Source of the DNA: Ilyonectria destructans
Lineage: Eukaryota > Ascomycota > Sordariomycetes > Hypocreales > Nectriaceae
Assembly: GCA_020740775.1 (NCBI GenBank)
Contig: JAHEWK010000008.1
Location: 1,054,001-1,118,000 of the forward strand
Direction of reading: 5' to 3'
Length of the DNA stretch: 64,000 nt
In this document: positions 1 to 11,309 of the stretch, in pieces
Numbering within the stretch: the stretch's first letter is position 1
How the letters are laid out: each line of letters opens with the position of its first letter
Notes under the pieces: generated by a model
Databases searched by the model: none
Told to the model about the DNA's origin: nothing
What the model saw: only the letters and a program-made list of their open reading frames with translations
Translations under genes and position numbers: made by a program

Positions 1-1566
1 TTGTTTCCCACCTTGCCCATCTGGCAGATCGCAGAGGATGCGGCAAGGAGCCGTGGGATTCGGGGAGTGGAGGCATCGATCCGGCGCCTTGGGTACATGA
101 GCGCGTACCGTATGAATTCCACGAGAGAGGAGACAACAACAGTCCCTGACCTGGCAGCCAGGCACATGCCGGACAACAACCGCTGTCAGCCCGGGACTAA
201 GGTAAGGGGCAAGGGCAAGGGCATGGCAGAGCTTGCGAAGTGGAGCAATGCCGCCAGGGGTTCAGCTAAAAACCGCTCTTTTTTTCTTCTAGCTGCATCC
301 CTCATCAGGCGCGAGGTTGGCTGCGGCCCATCATTGGTCCAGCGATTGCGACCGTGCCTGGTACCTGCGCGAAGCCAGGTGGACGGCTCTCACAGGCTTG
401 TTTCGAAAGCCTCCGGGTGTGTGTGGATGCGCACATGGAGGCCAAGCCAAGGGGAATATGTCCGTCAGCGCTCACACAAGGCCGATTGAATAAGACCTTT
501 GTACACTTACAGCAAGGTCGCCTCCAAGCACTTCACAACGCACGTACTAGTACACACCGCTTACCACCAGGGCCGACTCAGAGACAAGTCTGGCCACTGA
601 CGAGGGTCGGAGCCTGGCGCCGGGTCGCCGAGACCTCAACACGTGGAGCCGTGAATTCCCAGTGAGCACCTGAATCATTCTGTGCTGGCCTGGCATCTGG
701 TTTCGTCTGGCACAGAACGCCTCATGATTGCCCGACGGGCACTAGACAGATTGGGCATGTCATGGCGCCGCTGTTTGAACAAAGGCGTTGTCTTGCAAGC
801 CATTTTCTTCGCGGTGAGCCGGTCAGACGCGGACTAGATCCGGCATGTCTAGAGGGGCAACAACGGTTTCGTTGGGGCCATTGCCGGTCGATGATTCATT
901 CTGCGATGTCGGGCCAGCAGTTGCGAGTCGGAAGCCACCACACCACACCCGCCTCCCCGCGGCCGATGCTGGGTAAAATTGTGCGAGAATAAGCAACGAG
1001 ATGATGGCGAGATGGCTGGTTTCCAAGTCAGCCATCCAAGCTTTCCGGTTGCATTGCCTCGTTCCTTGTTCCTGGATGATCATCCCCCCCGCCGAGCGCC
1101 ATGTCCTCTTGTGTAGGGGTCCCATGCAAATGGATCTCGGCGAGTCGGCGGGTGCTACGGGAGCGCAACCGCATCGCCAATCAGCGGCCAAATACGAGTG
1201 TTTGTGAAAGCTCTTCCTTGCATACCGAATGGCTATTATGGACTGGACCATAGCGCTGAGCATGCCAGAGGCGACACAACCAGAAGACGGAAAAGAGGTG
1301 GAGCCGCTGCTGAAAACTTTGATGGCGTCGAATGTGACGGAATCTTGCATTATCCAAGACGGGTCAAATGAGGCAAAGCACAGTGCTCGCCAGGCATAAA
1401 ATATATGCCGGCCCTTGTTGCCTGAGGCCGGAAACGCGCTTGAGCCCTGCGGACCCGCTCCGGTTAGTTCAGTAAAGTCGGTTGGTTCGGTTAGTCAGCT
1501 TCTAGCCCGCTTCCTCCATAACGGAGTGGAACGCTCAGCTCCTACCTGAGAAACGGCGTCTTTTCC

Positions 1567-1606
1567 CAGCCATTCTAGCCATTTTAGCCAGTCTAGCCCT
1601 TCTAGT
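1567..1606. repeat. Short 9-10 bp tandem motif (TCTAGCC-like)
   Basis: Four or so imperfect copies of a unit resembling CATTCTAGC follow one another (cattctagc, cattttagc, cagtctagc, ccttctagt). It is too short and degenerate to infer a function. Confidence 0.5.
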
Positions 1607-3698
1607 ACAGTTCAGAACTGTCGGCGGCCGCGTGGCATTAGCAACGAGCCCAGCCTTTCCAGGAAAGTTCTCCGTCCGCTCGACTCATTGTGCAACCGAT
1701 GCAGACTTGTGTAGTCATGTGCAGCTGTCCCCGATTGGTCCGCTGCCGGTTTGTGCACGCTCCGCTCTGACGTTCTCTGTTCCTATTTCGGTCCAGGCGG
1801 CAGACAACAGGGGGCTAAACTTGGTGGTGCACGCAACCGCACTACGGATGGTACCTTGCGTCCGACACGTCAAGCCGCACCTCAGGAACGCTCCAGGAAC
1901 GCTCCGCCAGGTCTTGGAGATGTCCCCCAACAAGCTCTCGGCTGCAGACTCCCACGTACCGAGCCCTCTCAGAGCCCTCCCACAACTCAACCGAATCATT
2001 CGGCCTTGAACCGACTCCTCAGCCGAGGGAAAGGTCTCGTTGCGAGTCATCAACTGATTGCGAAATCCATCCCACCTCCCATGAGGAACCATCCAGCAGT
2101 GCTCCCACCCCCAACGCATGCCCGCCCGTGCCCTCTTACCGTTTCTTTTTCCCCCCCTCTGGCGCCCTCAGCTTGTCGGAGCTATGACACGCCACCGAGC
2201 CTTGAATTTCCTCTCACTTGCATCAATTATTGCAGATCTGCCCAATCGTCTGCTGTAACCCTGTCGTAATCATGAAAATTTACATTCCTCGTACCAACCG
2301 ATGATGGCATGGGCTCCGATCGAGATGGACCAGAACTGTGTGGCAAGAGACAACGGCCAAGTCCCACATCGCTCCAGTCCCTTCTCTTGTGACCATCTCC
2401 AGTAGTTCGTCTCTTGGCCTTTTAGACCCAATGACATGTCGCAGGGTGAAAATTCAGCAATGCCACCCTCCAGCAGCCCAGTAAGTGTGTCTCTCGGTGA
2501 TACATGTGACTGAAGATACTTCTCCAGTCCCGTCACCGAGGCCGTGGGCTCCACCCCAAGTCGACCCAAGGTTGCCTGCATGCCCCCGGCTGCTGAACCC
2601 ATGTGTCAGGCCTCGTAGGGTGCCAAGTCACATAGCCTTGCCAGGTAGACAAAGTTCACACCCAGACTCTGTGTGGAAAAGTCCCTCAACTAGAGAGGAC
2701 CGGGTTGGGTTTGTCATTTGCTGACCACGAAAGAGTATGTTTGAATCGACAGCCGGCCTTCCGAAGTGTAACCCGGGTTGTCCATTTGGGAGCGGTCCGA
2801 TTCAGGTTGCCACGGCATCTCAATTCACACGTTTGAGCATGTTGATCCGGGGCGGGAAGCGATAGGGTATCGGGACTACCCCAAGACGACAATCAGACCT
2901 CGGCGAATGTCGCGTAGCGGTACGATGGGGGCTCTCGTCAGGAAATGCCAACGTAGTCCACTTCTGTCCCTTGTTGAGGTTGGGCCGGGACCGGACATGT
3001 GTTTGAATCGTCCAGGAAGAAGCGCCAATAAGCAAGCCCTCATAGGACGAGTCATCATTCGAGTCCTCGTTACTTAGTGAGTTGGCGAGTCACGTCCAAT
3101 CTCCTCGTGCATCTCCTCAGCATCTCCGGTGAAGGGAAGTATAAGCCGTTTCTCTCTACCCTGTCATCACCGTCACTTGACGGCTGACTCGAATGTTCAA
3201 AGCACCTGCTTCTGCGTGGTACGCGCGCTTCTCGCATGCCGGCTGACATGACTGGTTTTGCGAAAGCTGATGGCTCCTTTGATGGCCTTGGTCTCATGCG
3301 GAATCGTTCACAGTTCACCGCGCATTAAACTAGTCGAACGAGTGGTTAATAATGCCTGCCACAGACCATGGGATGGGATAGAGCAATGGATCGTCTTGTG
3401 TTGTATCTTAAGTTAACATGAGAGTAGAAGAGGAGGAAGGATGCGTTTGGGGGATGAGCCAACGACTCCTCAGGAGCATAGTCATGTGACGTGACCACAC
3501 TCCAATCCCCAGCAGTGACCTGTTCTTCTGTTCTTCAAGTATAGGAGACGTGAGCTATAGGCGGGGACCAATTGAACGAACAACTACCCAAGGGTACGAC
3601 AAATTCATTATCCTCTTCCTATACCTCATATGTGGGTGTTCCTGGGGTGATCGGGTCCATCTTGTCAAGTTACCTAAAGGATCGTGAGCAGATTGGTG

Positions 3699-3713
3699 TC
3701 ACGTGATGCATCA
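3699..3713. promoter_or_regulatory. Overlapping palindromes TCACGTGA and TGATGCATCA
   Basis: An 8-bp perfect palindrome containing the E-box CACGTG (3699-3706) overlaps a 10-bp perfect palindrome TGATGCATCA (3704-3713). CACGTG is a known bHLH-factor site in fungi. No gene is confidently placed downstream, so a regulatory role is only inferred. Confidence 0.35.
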
Positions 3714-4837
3714 CATCGCTTTAAACTCATCATCATCAAGCGCTGGTCCTTTTGTTGAAAAGAGAGCTCTTCTTTGCTTCAGTCAATTCAGTCTGTCTTC
3801 ATTGTATTTATGACGTTGAATCCCTGGGTTCCTATCACTTCATCTTGCTCCACGACAAATTTCTCATCTTCTCATCTTCTATTTAGCTCCAGGGTAGCCA
3901 GCTCTGCCTCACCACGAATATCCCTCTTTCGCCTTTGTCACCGGTCGACAAAGGGCATAGAAAGTTACGTACTTGATAGAATAATGAGTTTGTGAAAAGG
4001 GACCGTGTAGTTACGAACATGTGTTGTGCCGAATATTTACGCTCAAGCATGAGCTTTCCTGAATATGCATGGTGTTGGAAGCAGTGCTCGTTCTACTTGG
4101 CATGTAACATCTTGGTTGTATTTACTAAAGCTTTAATGCCCCGGGAATTGATAAACTAACCAATTGTAACATTAGTATTGGGAAGCTACGAGATAATAAC
4201 CTACGCATTGACAAACTCACCAACAAAATTGGAGTGCAACTAGTAGTATGCCTTACATACTGAATGTGGCCGCTCAATGAGGAAATACAATGTTTGCATC
4301 TTCTGTGTTTTATTGTGCCCGTGTAAATTATCGAGACACGGGGTTTGAGGGTTCGATGCAAAGATAAATCCTGTGTGAGTGATATGGAGTAGAGAGATTG
4401 AAAACCCAACCACCCACCCAAAGATAAATTGATAGAGACTGGTGTGGCGATGTGTTTGCAATGGCAGAGAAGGCAGAGACTGGAGGCAATATAAATGAAC
4501 GAATAGTCAAGACATCACAGATACCACTACCGACATCGCCTGATCAAATAGTTTCCAAAGGGATCCCGCAGCAATAGGCGAATGACATTGTGAATTGAAT
4601 ATGGAAGCCGAATGTGTCCGCTAGTGAGGGTGGACGGTCTATATCTATATTTTGAAATGCTCTCCTGTGAGCCTCTGGGATTGACTAACTGGGTTGAGCC
4701 AATAGCTTCAAAGGTAGGCGGAACCTCATGTCGAAGACCGTCCGCTGTGGGCTCCTTCCTGGCAAAGGTAAAGACTCCAACATACCTAAATCCCCAAAGA
4801 TGAAAGGCCCCTAACATAATTCGCGACAGCCTCATTG

Positions 4838-4925
4838 TATGTACCAAGTGTGTACCCATACTGTTTGCAGCTACTGTATGGCTTTGATATATCTGACGAT
4901 ATCGAGTAAAGCTACAGCTAAAAAT
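4838..4925 (+). repeat. Dispersed repeat, copy 1 of 2
   Basis: The core at about 4866-4917 matches 35687-35738 with roughly 85% identity by eye, including the shared strings CTGTATGGCTTTGAT and AGTAAAGCTA. Weaker similarity extends some 30 bp upstream. Several of the differences are C/T or G/A transitions. It may be a MITE or other transposon remnant, but I saw no terminal inverted repeats. Confidence 0.6.
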
Positions 4926-5336
4926 AAAGAATTCAAAATACGGAATGTGACAATAGCAGCTGCAGCAGGGTCAATTTAATTTACAGTACTGGTATGGAAT
5001 CACGAACTGGGCAGAATCACCGGGAGAGAATGTGCTATCAGAAATCTGCGCAACAAAGTATCTTAACTAGAAATTTAAACTCAAAAAATAACAAGAGTGC
5101 TGAGAAATATGTACTATGAATAATGCCTGACGTGGACTTGGGTCTAAAATCCCAATAGGTCCGTCGCCATTGCAACAATCCTGGAGAGAAGCGAATAGGG
5201 AATGCCGACCTGGTGATCCCCCGACATCCAATAACTCGTGTGACTTGTCAAAAGTCCACCATAAATCAGAGACTGCAGGCTTCCAAAAAGGAGGCAAGCA
5301 GCTATGAAAACAGGAGGTCATCAATCATTCCATTGC

Positions 5337-6340
5337 TTAGATAAACTTGCCGCTTCCGTTGCAGCGAGTCAGGGGGAACTGCTTCTTGGCGCACATGGCT
5401 ATGATTTCATTAGCAATCCACATTGATTAAACCGAGGCTGGGAAACTTACAGATAGCTCCAGAAACCCACTTGACACCAGCGTACGAGCCCTCCTGGTAG
5501 GAATCAGCCATCCAGGTGCCAATCTGCTTCTGGCTACCGATGCAACCTCGCATGTTGCGGCCGTAGCGGCGGGTCTTGAAGGGCCGGGTGATCATGACAC
5601 CAGACCAGCCCTTGGGGACAGTTCCCTTGACGTTGATGACGGTCTGGGTGGTCCAGGTGCGGGTGTAGCTAACACCAAACGAGGCACCGAGTCTGTCCTT
5701 GATGAACTTGAGCTCGCCCTCACCGCTTACGGTGACACTGTTGGAAACGGAGTATCCAGAGCTAACATAGACATCCATGTCGCCGACACTAGCAATGACG
5801 ACGGGGCTCATCTTCCAAGCAAGTAGACGTTAACAACTGTGTGCCACCCAGCGAGAGGTAAAAAGCCAGGGGCACTTACCTGCACGTCCCAATCCACAAA
5901 GTTCTCAGTTTTGTCGGTGATAAGGGCGGTAGTCCAGGAACAGTCAGCACGGGTGTCCAACACCTTGTCATCAGTGCTGTTCAAGAAGGCCTCATCGATC
6001 TCAGGGGCCTCGAGGTCGAATCCGTGTTGGCCGATGAACTGCTCATAAACGGACTCATGGACAATCTCCACTGTGATTTCCTGAATGTCAGTGAATTCGC
6101 TTCCAAGATATCTGGGCTCCATGTAATTCAAAGGGAGAGGGAGCAAATGTGGAGATCAAACTGGGAAGAGTGCTTACTGCGACCATTCTCGCCGTAGAGG
6201 ATAACCTCATCATGCTTGAGGACATGATCAGGAGTCCACTTGGTGCTGTTCAACTCGGGAGTGTTGAGCTCGATAGCGGTAGGAGCTGCGCTGGCGGCGC
6301 TGGTGAGAACCAGGCCAACGAGGGCGGCGGAAAAGAACAT
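5337..6340 (-). CDS. Secreted Celp0028-effector-like protein
   Basis: Predicted 258-residue secreted protein of unknown biochemical role. Exons: 6340-6178, 6070-5880, 5811-5451, 5398-5337. The phases fit and the spliced protein reads like the fungal family annotated as Celp0028 effector-like: an N-terminal signal peptide (residues 1-18, ending ASA before APTAIEL), then LYGENGR, a WDVQMS turn near residue 118, a middle segment rich in SVS and SYTRTW, and a C-terminal FPLTRCNGSGKFI. The splice after GR was chosen because a nearer acceptor breaks the frame, while the one at 6071 restores a family-like join (GRMEIV). The start is the only ATG directly before the signal peptide. The effector name is a family label from related plant-associated fungi; a role in a host is not shown here. 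Confidence 0.75.
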
Positions 6341-6440
6341 ATTGATTGAGTGAAGAGTAGAGGGAATGCAGTAGATTGAATGGGTTGTCTGATTGAGCTG
6401 ATGAGATGCAAGCAATAATTACAGAGAGGAAGCTCGAAGG

Positions 6441-6447
6441 CTTTATA
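6441..6447 (-). promoter_or_regulatory. TATA-like box of the Celp0028-like gene
   Basis: TATAAAG on the minus strand lies about 100 bp upstream of the ATG at 6340, a usual distance allowing for a short leader. Confidence 0.45.
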
Positions 6448-7182
6448 CATAATGTACAAACATGTTGAAATCATCAAGTCATGGACTCACAATCCGGTAT
6501 CACGTAGCTTGTAGTTGCTCACTTTCCATTTTGGGCAATTGTTCGTTACGCGATGCCTACCACGTAGAAAGTAGGTGCAATTTTGCCCAGGGTCAAAGGC
6601 GACGCTTCTGATTCGCCCACTCCAAGTTCGTTTGCCGATACGAGACAGGATCCAACGTCCCACCTTCACCACTCCTCCCTTGCCGGGTATCCATGTTAGC
6701 CTTAAACTTTAACAATCGATTGACTTGACTCGATTGAGATGAGACGCGGGCCTCCCACAGCCATGCACAAATGTTCCACGAACCATTCGTCTTCCGATTT
6801 CAAATAAGCTTCCGTCAGGTCACGTCCTAGGCCCTTCCAGAACAGTTCTAACTGACCGCATGATCACAGCCGTGCCCGATTTCAGTGTAGTTAGGTTTCA
6901 TGGCCAGTGGAATTGGGAAGTTATGTCAGACCAGCATGCAAAAGAACACGAACAAGTCACATTGGAGTGGAATGACTTGGCCTATTCAAGCAGGTGAGAT
7001 AGTGATAGTGGTAAGTTGGTTGCCTGCCGAGCACTCGTGCTATCTCGAAAGCATCGTTTGTCATGAAATGATCATGAATCAAGATGTTCGAGGGGCTGGT
7101 GTGGAACAAAGATACGAAGATACGGTCCATCAAGGGAATCCGGCGAAGGCGAGTGACTAATGCCTCTTGATTCCCAAGTTGT

Positions 7183-7189
7183 TATATAT
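7183..7189 (+). promoter_or_regulatory. TATA-like box of the 8-cysteine protein gene
   Basis: TATATAT lies about 107 bp before the ATG at 7296; the sequence between is leader-like and free of other ATGs close to the start. Confidence 0.45.
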
Positions 7190-7295
7190 CATGTTGTATC
7201 TCAATAGTTTTGATTAAACCAGACACATTCATCTTCCTCAAAGCATCTCTTACAATACCAATTTTCCCAACTTTGCAACTTTGCCACAAGTCAAC

Positions 7296-7829
7296 ATGCA
7301 GTTCACCGTCGCAGCCTTTGCTCTTCTGTTCGCCGCCGAGGGGTATGTACTTCACACATAGCTTCGAGGATATGTGATGAAAGCTGTCAGCTAACATTCA
7401 TCGCTCGCAAAGTGCCCTCGCCGGCCTGCACAACGCTGCCGCCTGCGTTACCAACAGGAAGAGCTCTCCTGTCGGCGGTACGGGTTGGTCCGTCAGCTAC
7501 ACCTGGGCGAAGAGCTACGAGATCTTGCCCGACGCCACCAAGTGTGCCTGCAACCTGTACCGACAGCGCAACACTGGCAACAAGCAGTGGGACAAGTGCC
7601 CTGATTGCACCTTTGTATGTGGCCATGATTGTTCTCGTCCATGAAACTCTGGGCTAATTACTCTTACAGGACGGAACGATCTGCAACAGCAACGGCTGGC
7701 ACATTGGCGGTGACGAGGTAAGATGCCTTTACTTGTTACCGAGTGTGGAGTTGGTTACTGACCGATTCGGTTTAGATGACCTACTACTGCGAGAAGAAGT
7801 GCGGTGCCCAGGGCGCCGAGGCTAACTAA
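7296..7829 (+). CDS. Small secreted cysteine-rich protein (8 Cys)
   Basis: Predicted 116-residue protein from four exons: 7296-7342, 7413-7614, 7670-7717, 7776-7829, all with GT-AG junctions and consistent phase. Residues 1-19 form a signal peptide (MQFTVAAFALLFAAEGALA). The mature chain of about 97 residues has eight cysteines: one near its start, a CAC pair, a CPDC motif, one in TICNSN and the final pair YYCEKKC. An even cysteine number suggests disulphides and an extracellular location. I do not recognise a named family; it fits the broad class of fungal small secreted proteins (effector, antimicrobial or wall-associated). It was missed by simple open-frame reading because the first exon is only 47 nt. 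Confidence 0.7.
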
Positions 7830-9156
7830 TGGGGGGTTAGAGGATTCAGCTAGATGGGAGAGTTCTTTTAGGTGGCTCTTTTTGGCTAGGATGCATTGTT
7901 TGTCGTGTGTTGTTAAATTTCTATCCTCAAAGTCCTGTATATAGTCTGATTTGAGATTCTCGGCATCGTAAGAGCCAATTACATATGAAGCTATTTATTC
8001 TTGTGAAATTACATTTTGTTTGCAACAATCGAAAGATGTAGAATGATAAATTGCGCTTGCATAACTGTGATGTGTCAGACTTAGACCATGTCATGCCGGG
8101 GATATACTCAATGATTGTTATTTTCATGATTCTTTTTTCCACGGTAGCTACGTTATCTTGCACTGTTGGACCTTTTGACTATCGTAACTACTCGGAGTCA
8201 AGTCGCGCAGGTAGTGGACCCCATGAATACAAAAGGCTACTAATAAAATCAGTTGCTTATGACCCTTTTGTGTTGAACGGTGGAAATGTGGAGACAGAAC
8301 GGAGGCGCTACTTGCGCGAGTTGACTCCGTTTGGTATAGACAAGGGGTTACTTAGCTATGAAACTGCAAATAGGAAAAGAGATTGCGATCTAGCGGGGAG
8401 TGAAAATGACCATCAAAGATAAACAATGTTACTGCATGCGGTAGATTAGGGAACATCCGTTGGGCCGTCCGGTTGATAATGGTTGTATGGACTAACTATT
8501 ATCTGTCATGGAAGGAGTGTGAGCAGACATCTCGCAAAACCGGCGCAATTGCCAAGCCCTCGATTCCGGGAAGCCATTGCCGAGATCTGTTGATAGATAT
8601 GTTCATCATGCCTAAGCGAGATGTCTCTGGCGACCCTCAGACCCTCGGTTGACTAGTGCGCGAAGCTACATTCCAACGGGTCGTCGGGTCGTCGTACGGA
8701 CCCGTAAACACCAGATAATAGTGATAGCGACAGCGAACCCGGCGGTTCAGCACGCTAAACCTCCGTTGCCAGATAAGTCAAATGGAACAAATCCATTCGA
8801 GTATTCGCTTCCTTGAGGGTGAGGGGAATGTTCAAAGCATAACGTTGCCAAGACCGAAGTTCTGGACTTTAGGTGAATTCTCGAGCGGCGTAACGTTGAT
8901 GTTAGTTGCTCGGAGGCCGCATGCCGTCGGCCCCGGAACGGTGAAGTTGGTTCCGGCGCATTCGTGATGTCAAAACTTAGCTTCAGTCTGGGTTCAGTCT
9001 GTCGATCAACACCTTTCTCTGGTACCTGGCCTGGCGAATTTCCACATCGGGTTGGCGAAACGTCTGATTGCATGGAACCAGGGTTGAGACACTTTCCATG
9101 GCGCTAAACCGATAGCCTTAATACGAACTCAATCAACATGGTTAAGTTACTTACGC

Positions 9157-9318
9157 TTTTTGACAAGTGCAGATCCGCTGTAGATCCTGGCAATTAAGCC
9201 AGGGATCTTCTTACCCTTGGACGTGCGCTGGATTTTGACAAGTGCCACACCTATTAGTTAGACCCTGACAATTAACACAGGGATACTAATCCTACCTATT
9301 GCCCTCGGACGTGGGCTG
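9157..9318. repeat. Diverged tandem repeat (about 76-86 bp), each copy with a hairpin
   Basis: Two copies, 9157-9232 and 9233-9318, both begin TTTTGACAAGTGC and end with CTTGGACGTG or CCTCGGACGTG. Each holds an inverted repeat around a shared CAATTAA core: CCTGGC/GCCAGG at 9186-9203 and CCCTG/CAGGG at 9263-9282. The loops are conserved while the stems differ in sequence yet still pair. Confidence 0.6.
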
Positions 9319-9800
9319 CAAGACGCCGATTGGCTGCAATACCAGTCAAATGATATCAACCCGTCTGATACCAAAAGCGTCATTACCAGGTCCGGCTTTC
9401 TGAGACACGTCTCTTGCTTGCACTGCGACCTTTGCTCTTTTCCTCCGCTACCGGCCAAACGCCGAAGAGCTCCCGGGCCTAGCTGCGTGCAGACTCTGGT
9501 CCTCGAGGATTTCGGCCGTTTTGGTGGAGCTACGCTGCCTCGTAAGGCGAGCGTTGGGAATGGGGGCATGCCAGAGTCCAGCTTTTTGCTGAATCCGGGA
9601 GGAAACACTGCATTGCGCGATTTCGTCATGGGAAATGGTATTCTTAGATGGAAATCCGGTGCGTTCATGTACATCAGCAGCTCGACTACAAAATCTGTGA
9701 ATACCTTGCTCTCGAATGGTTTCTCATCAGCCTTCATATTCATCTTCCATCGCTTCCATTCAGCTTCAACATTACCATCTTCTTGCCTACCAACCGTCGC

Positions 9801-9806
9801 TATAAA
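9801..9806 (+). promoter_or_regulatory. TATAAA box of the GPI-type protein gene
   Basis: TATAAA lies 31 bp before the ATG at 9837. This is close, implying a very short leader or an unused match. Confidence 0.3.
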
Positions 9807-9836
9807 CACCACATCTTCCATCCTTCCTCAGACAAA

Positions 9837-10476
9837 ATGAGATTCACTCAGGTTTTCGCTTCTGTCGCCGTCTTCTTGACTGCCCCCGTTCAGGGCTACT
9901 ACCCCACCCCTGCTGGCACGATACACACTGAGGTTGTCACAGGGGTCGCCACACTGACCAAGACCGTCACCGACGACTATGTCTACTGGTGCCCGGTAAG
10001 TCGACTTGAAGCCCGGTGCTGCTGGATACCTGCTGACTGACCTGTCTTTGAAGGAGCCCACTACCTTCATTCACAAGAATGCCACTTACACTGCTCCCGG
10101 GCCCACGTGGGTGACCATCACCAGTAAGTCAGGGGCCAGGAATTAAACTCGATGATGCACCACTGACTCGTTCCAAGACTGCCCTTGCACTATCACTTAC
10201 ACCGAACCTGCCTACACCGCCTCGACATACTCTCCCGATTGTGTGACTATCACCACCGAGGGAACGGTCATCACCTTGACTAACCCCCCTACCAACGCTC
10301 CTATCCCCCCGGTCACCACCATCGGCCACACCGTCCCTGTTCCACCGACCGTTACCCAGCCTGTCGCGCCAACCGCTACTCAGCCCTCTGCCGTCCCCAC
10401 TGTGGGTGCTGCTAACAAGGTCGGCGCTGGCTTTGGTGCTCTGGCCATCGCTGGAGTTGCTGCCCTGATCATGTAG
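9837..10476 (+). CDS. Secreted, GPI-anchor-type cell surface protein
   Basis: Predicted 175-residue protein from exons 9837-9995, 10054-10123 and 10178-10476. It has a signal peptide (residues 1-20, ending APVQG), a Thr/Pro/Val-rich body, and four cysteines in the pattern YWCP ... NCPC ... DC seen in small fungal wall proteins with CPxxTTF and TAPGPTxVTIT blocks. The C-terminus (GAANKVGAGFGALAIAGVAALIM) is a small-residue site followed by a hydrophobic tail, as expected for a GPI attachment signal. A wall or plasma-membrane location is therefore likely. The many Ser/Thr residues suggest O-mannosylation. No enzyme domain is visible. Confidence 0.75.
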
Positions 10477-11309
10477 TGGTAGCACCTTGGACTTGGGTAC
10501 CACACCCGCTTCCAAAAATGGAGCAGGAGAGGGTTCCTATAGGAACCCTCTCACTACCATCCTTATGGCTTAACCAGTGATTTTTTTTGAGAGTTTCGAG
10601 AGTATATGGAATTAGGGGAAGACTGGGTGGAAGAAGGGCTCACTACCAAAACAGCGAGCTGTACCATTCCTTTACACGGGGCTTTGCGGATTTGCTCAAT
10701 TTGCTGGAAACTGCATAGGAAACAGTGCATTAATAATAACCGCCCGGATAATACATAGTATCATTATACTCTATCGCGCGCGCATGGGCGTCTGGCGTCG
10801 ATCTTCAACATTGGTCTAGAAGCTCCTCTTTCTTGCCCTTGCGCCTCTCCTTGCATTCCCTAGCACCCGCGCATGGCTTCTAAATTGCGCTCCCCTTGTG
10901 CGCCTAGGTATAAACTCGATGTCAGCCCGACATCGCCCGGCATGGCCCGGTTCAAGGTTTCCTGTACCCTTGATTGCGGCATTTGACAGACTTTAAAGGC
11001 CTCACAACGAAGGGTCTCGGAAGCTGGCCAGGAACGTTGATCGCCATCGACATGTTGATTCCGGATCGGAAAGGTTTGTTTGAAGAGCTCCAGTGAAGGG
11101 ATAAAGGCTGTCCTCCAGCCTCATAACAACCCTGCGATCCGTTCCCAATCAGCCATTGAGCTCCTCCGTCTCTTCATCCACGTCAGCTCCTCGGCGTGGG
11201 CCATCATGCCTGCCACCAAGCCCCAAAGTTCATAAACTTCGTAATATTCATTCAATAGGCCAGTCACTTCGTCCATCCCTGGCCTTCATATGCGTCTCGC
11301 CCGCGTCCG
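10477..11309. other. Intergenic between convergent genes
   Basis: 833 bp separating the GPI-type gene (plus) and the APC8 gene (minus, ends 11310). An inverted repeat GGGTTCCTATAGGAACCC at about 10532-10549 directly follows the GPI-type gene and could form a hairpin in its 3' UTR. Nothing else seen. Confidence 0.5.

Larger units (their letters stand above)
1..5336. other. Intergenic, no supportable gene
   Basis: No gene could be supported. Open frames up to about 175 codons occur (for example 823-1350 minus, 1751-2269 plus), but they overlap each other on both strands, do not extend across plausible introns and resemble no family I know. The stretch becomes AT-richer after about 3350. A CT-rich leader-like stretch near 3730-3800 follows a palindromic site and could mark a transcript start, yet the frame behind it (to 3995) looks non-coding. 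Smaller items inside are listed separately. Confidence 0.6.
6341..7295. other. Shared upstream region of two divergent secreted-protein genes
   Basis: 955 bp between the minus-strand Celp0028-like gene and the plus-strand 8-cysteine protein gene. Only short shadow frames are present. Both flanks carry TATA-like boxes, so this looks like a bidirectional promoter region. Confidence 0.5.
7830..9836. other. Intergenic, repeats only
   Basis: About 2 kb without a convincing gene. Frames such as 9258-9821 (minus) and 9418-9840 (plus) overlap each other in the leader of the next gene and look non-coding. A hairpin-bearing tandem repeat lies at 9157-9318. Confidence 0.55.

Noticed and set aside
823..1350. 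175-codon minus-strand frame
   Set aside because: Overlapped by plus-strand frames, no family features, no plausible neighbouring exons.
9258..9840. Overlapping 187- and 140-codon frames upstream of the GPI-type gene
   Set aside because: Opposite strands over the same DNA, covering the likely promoter and leader of the real gene.
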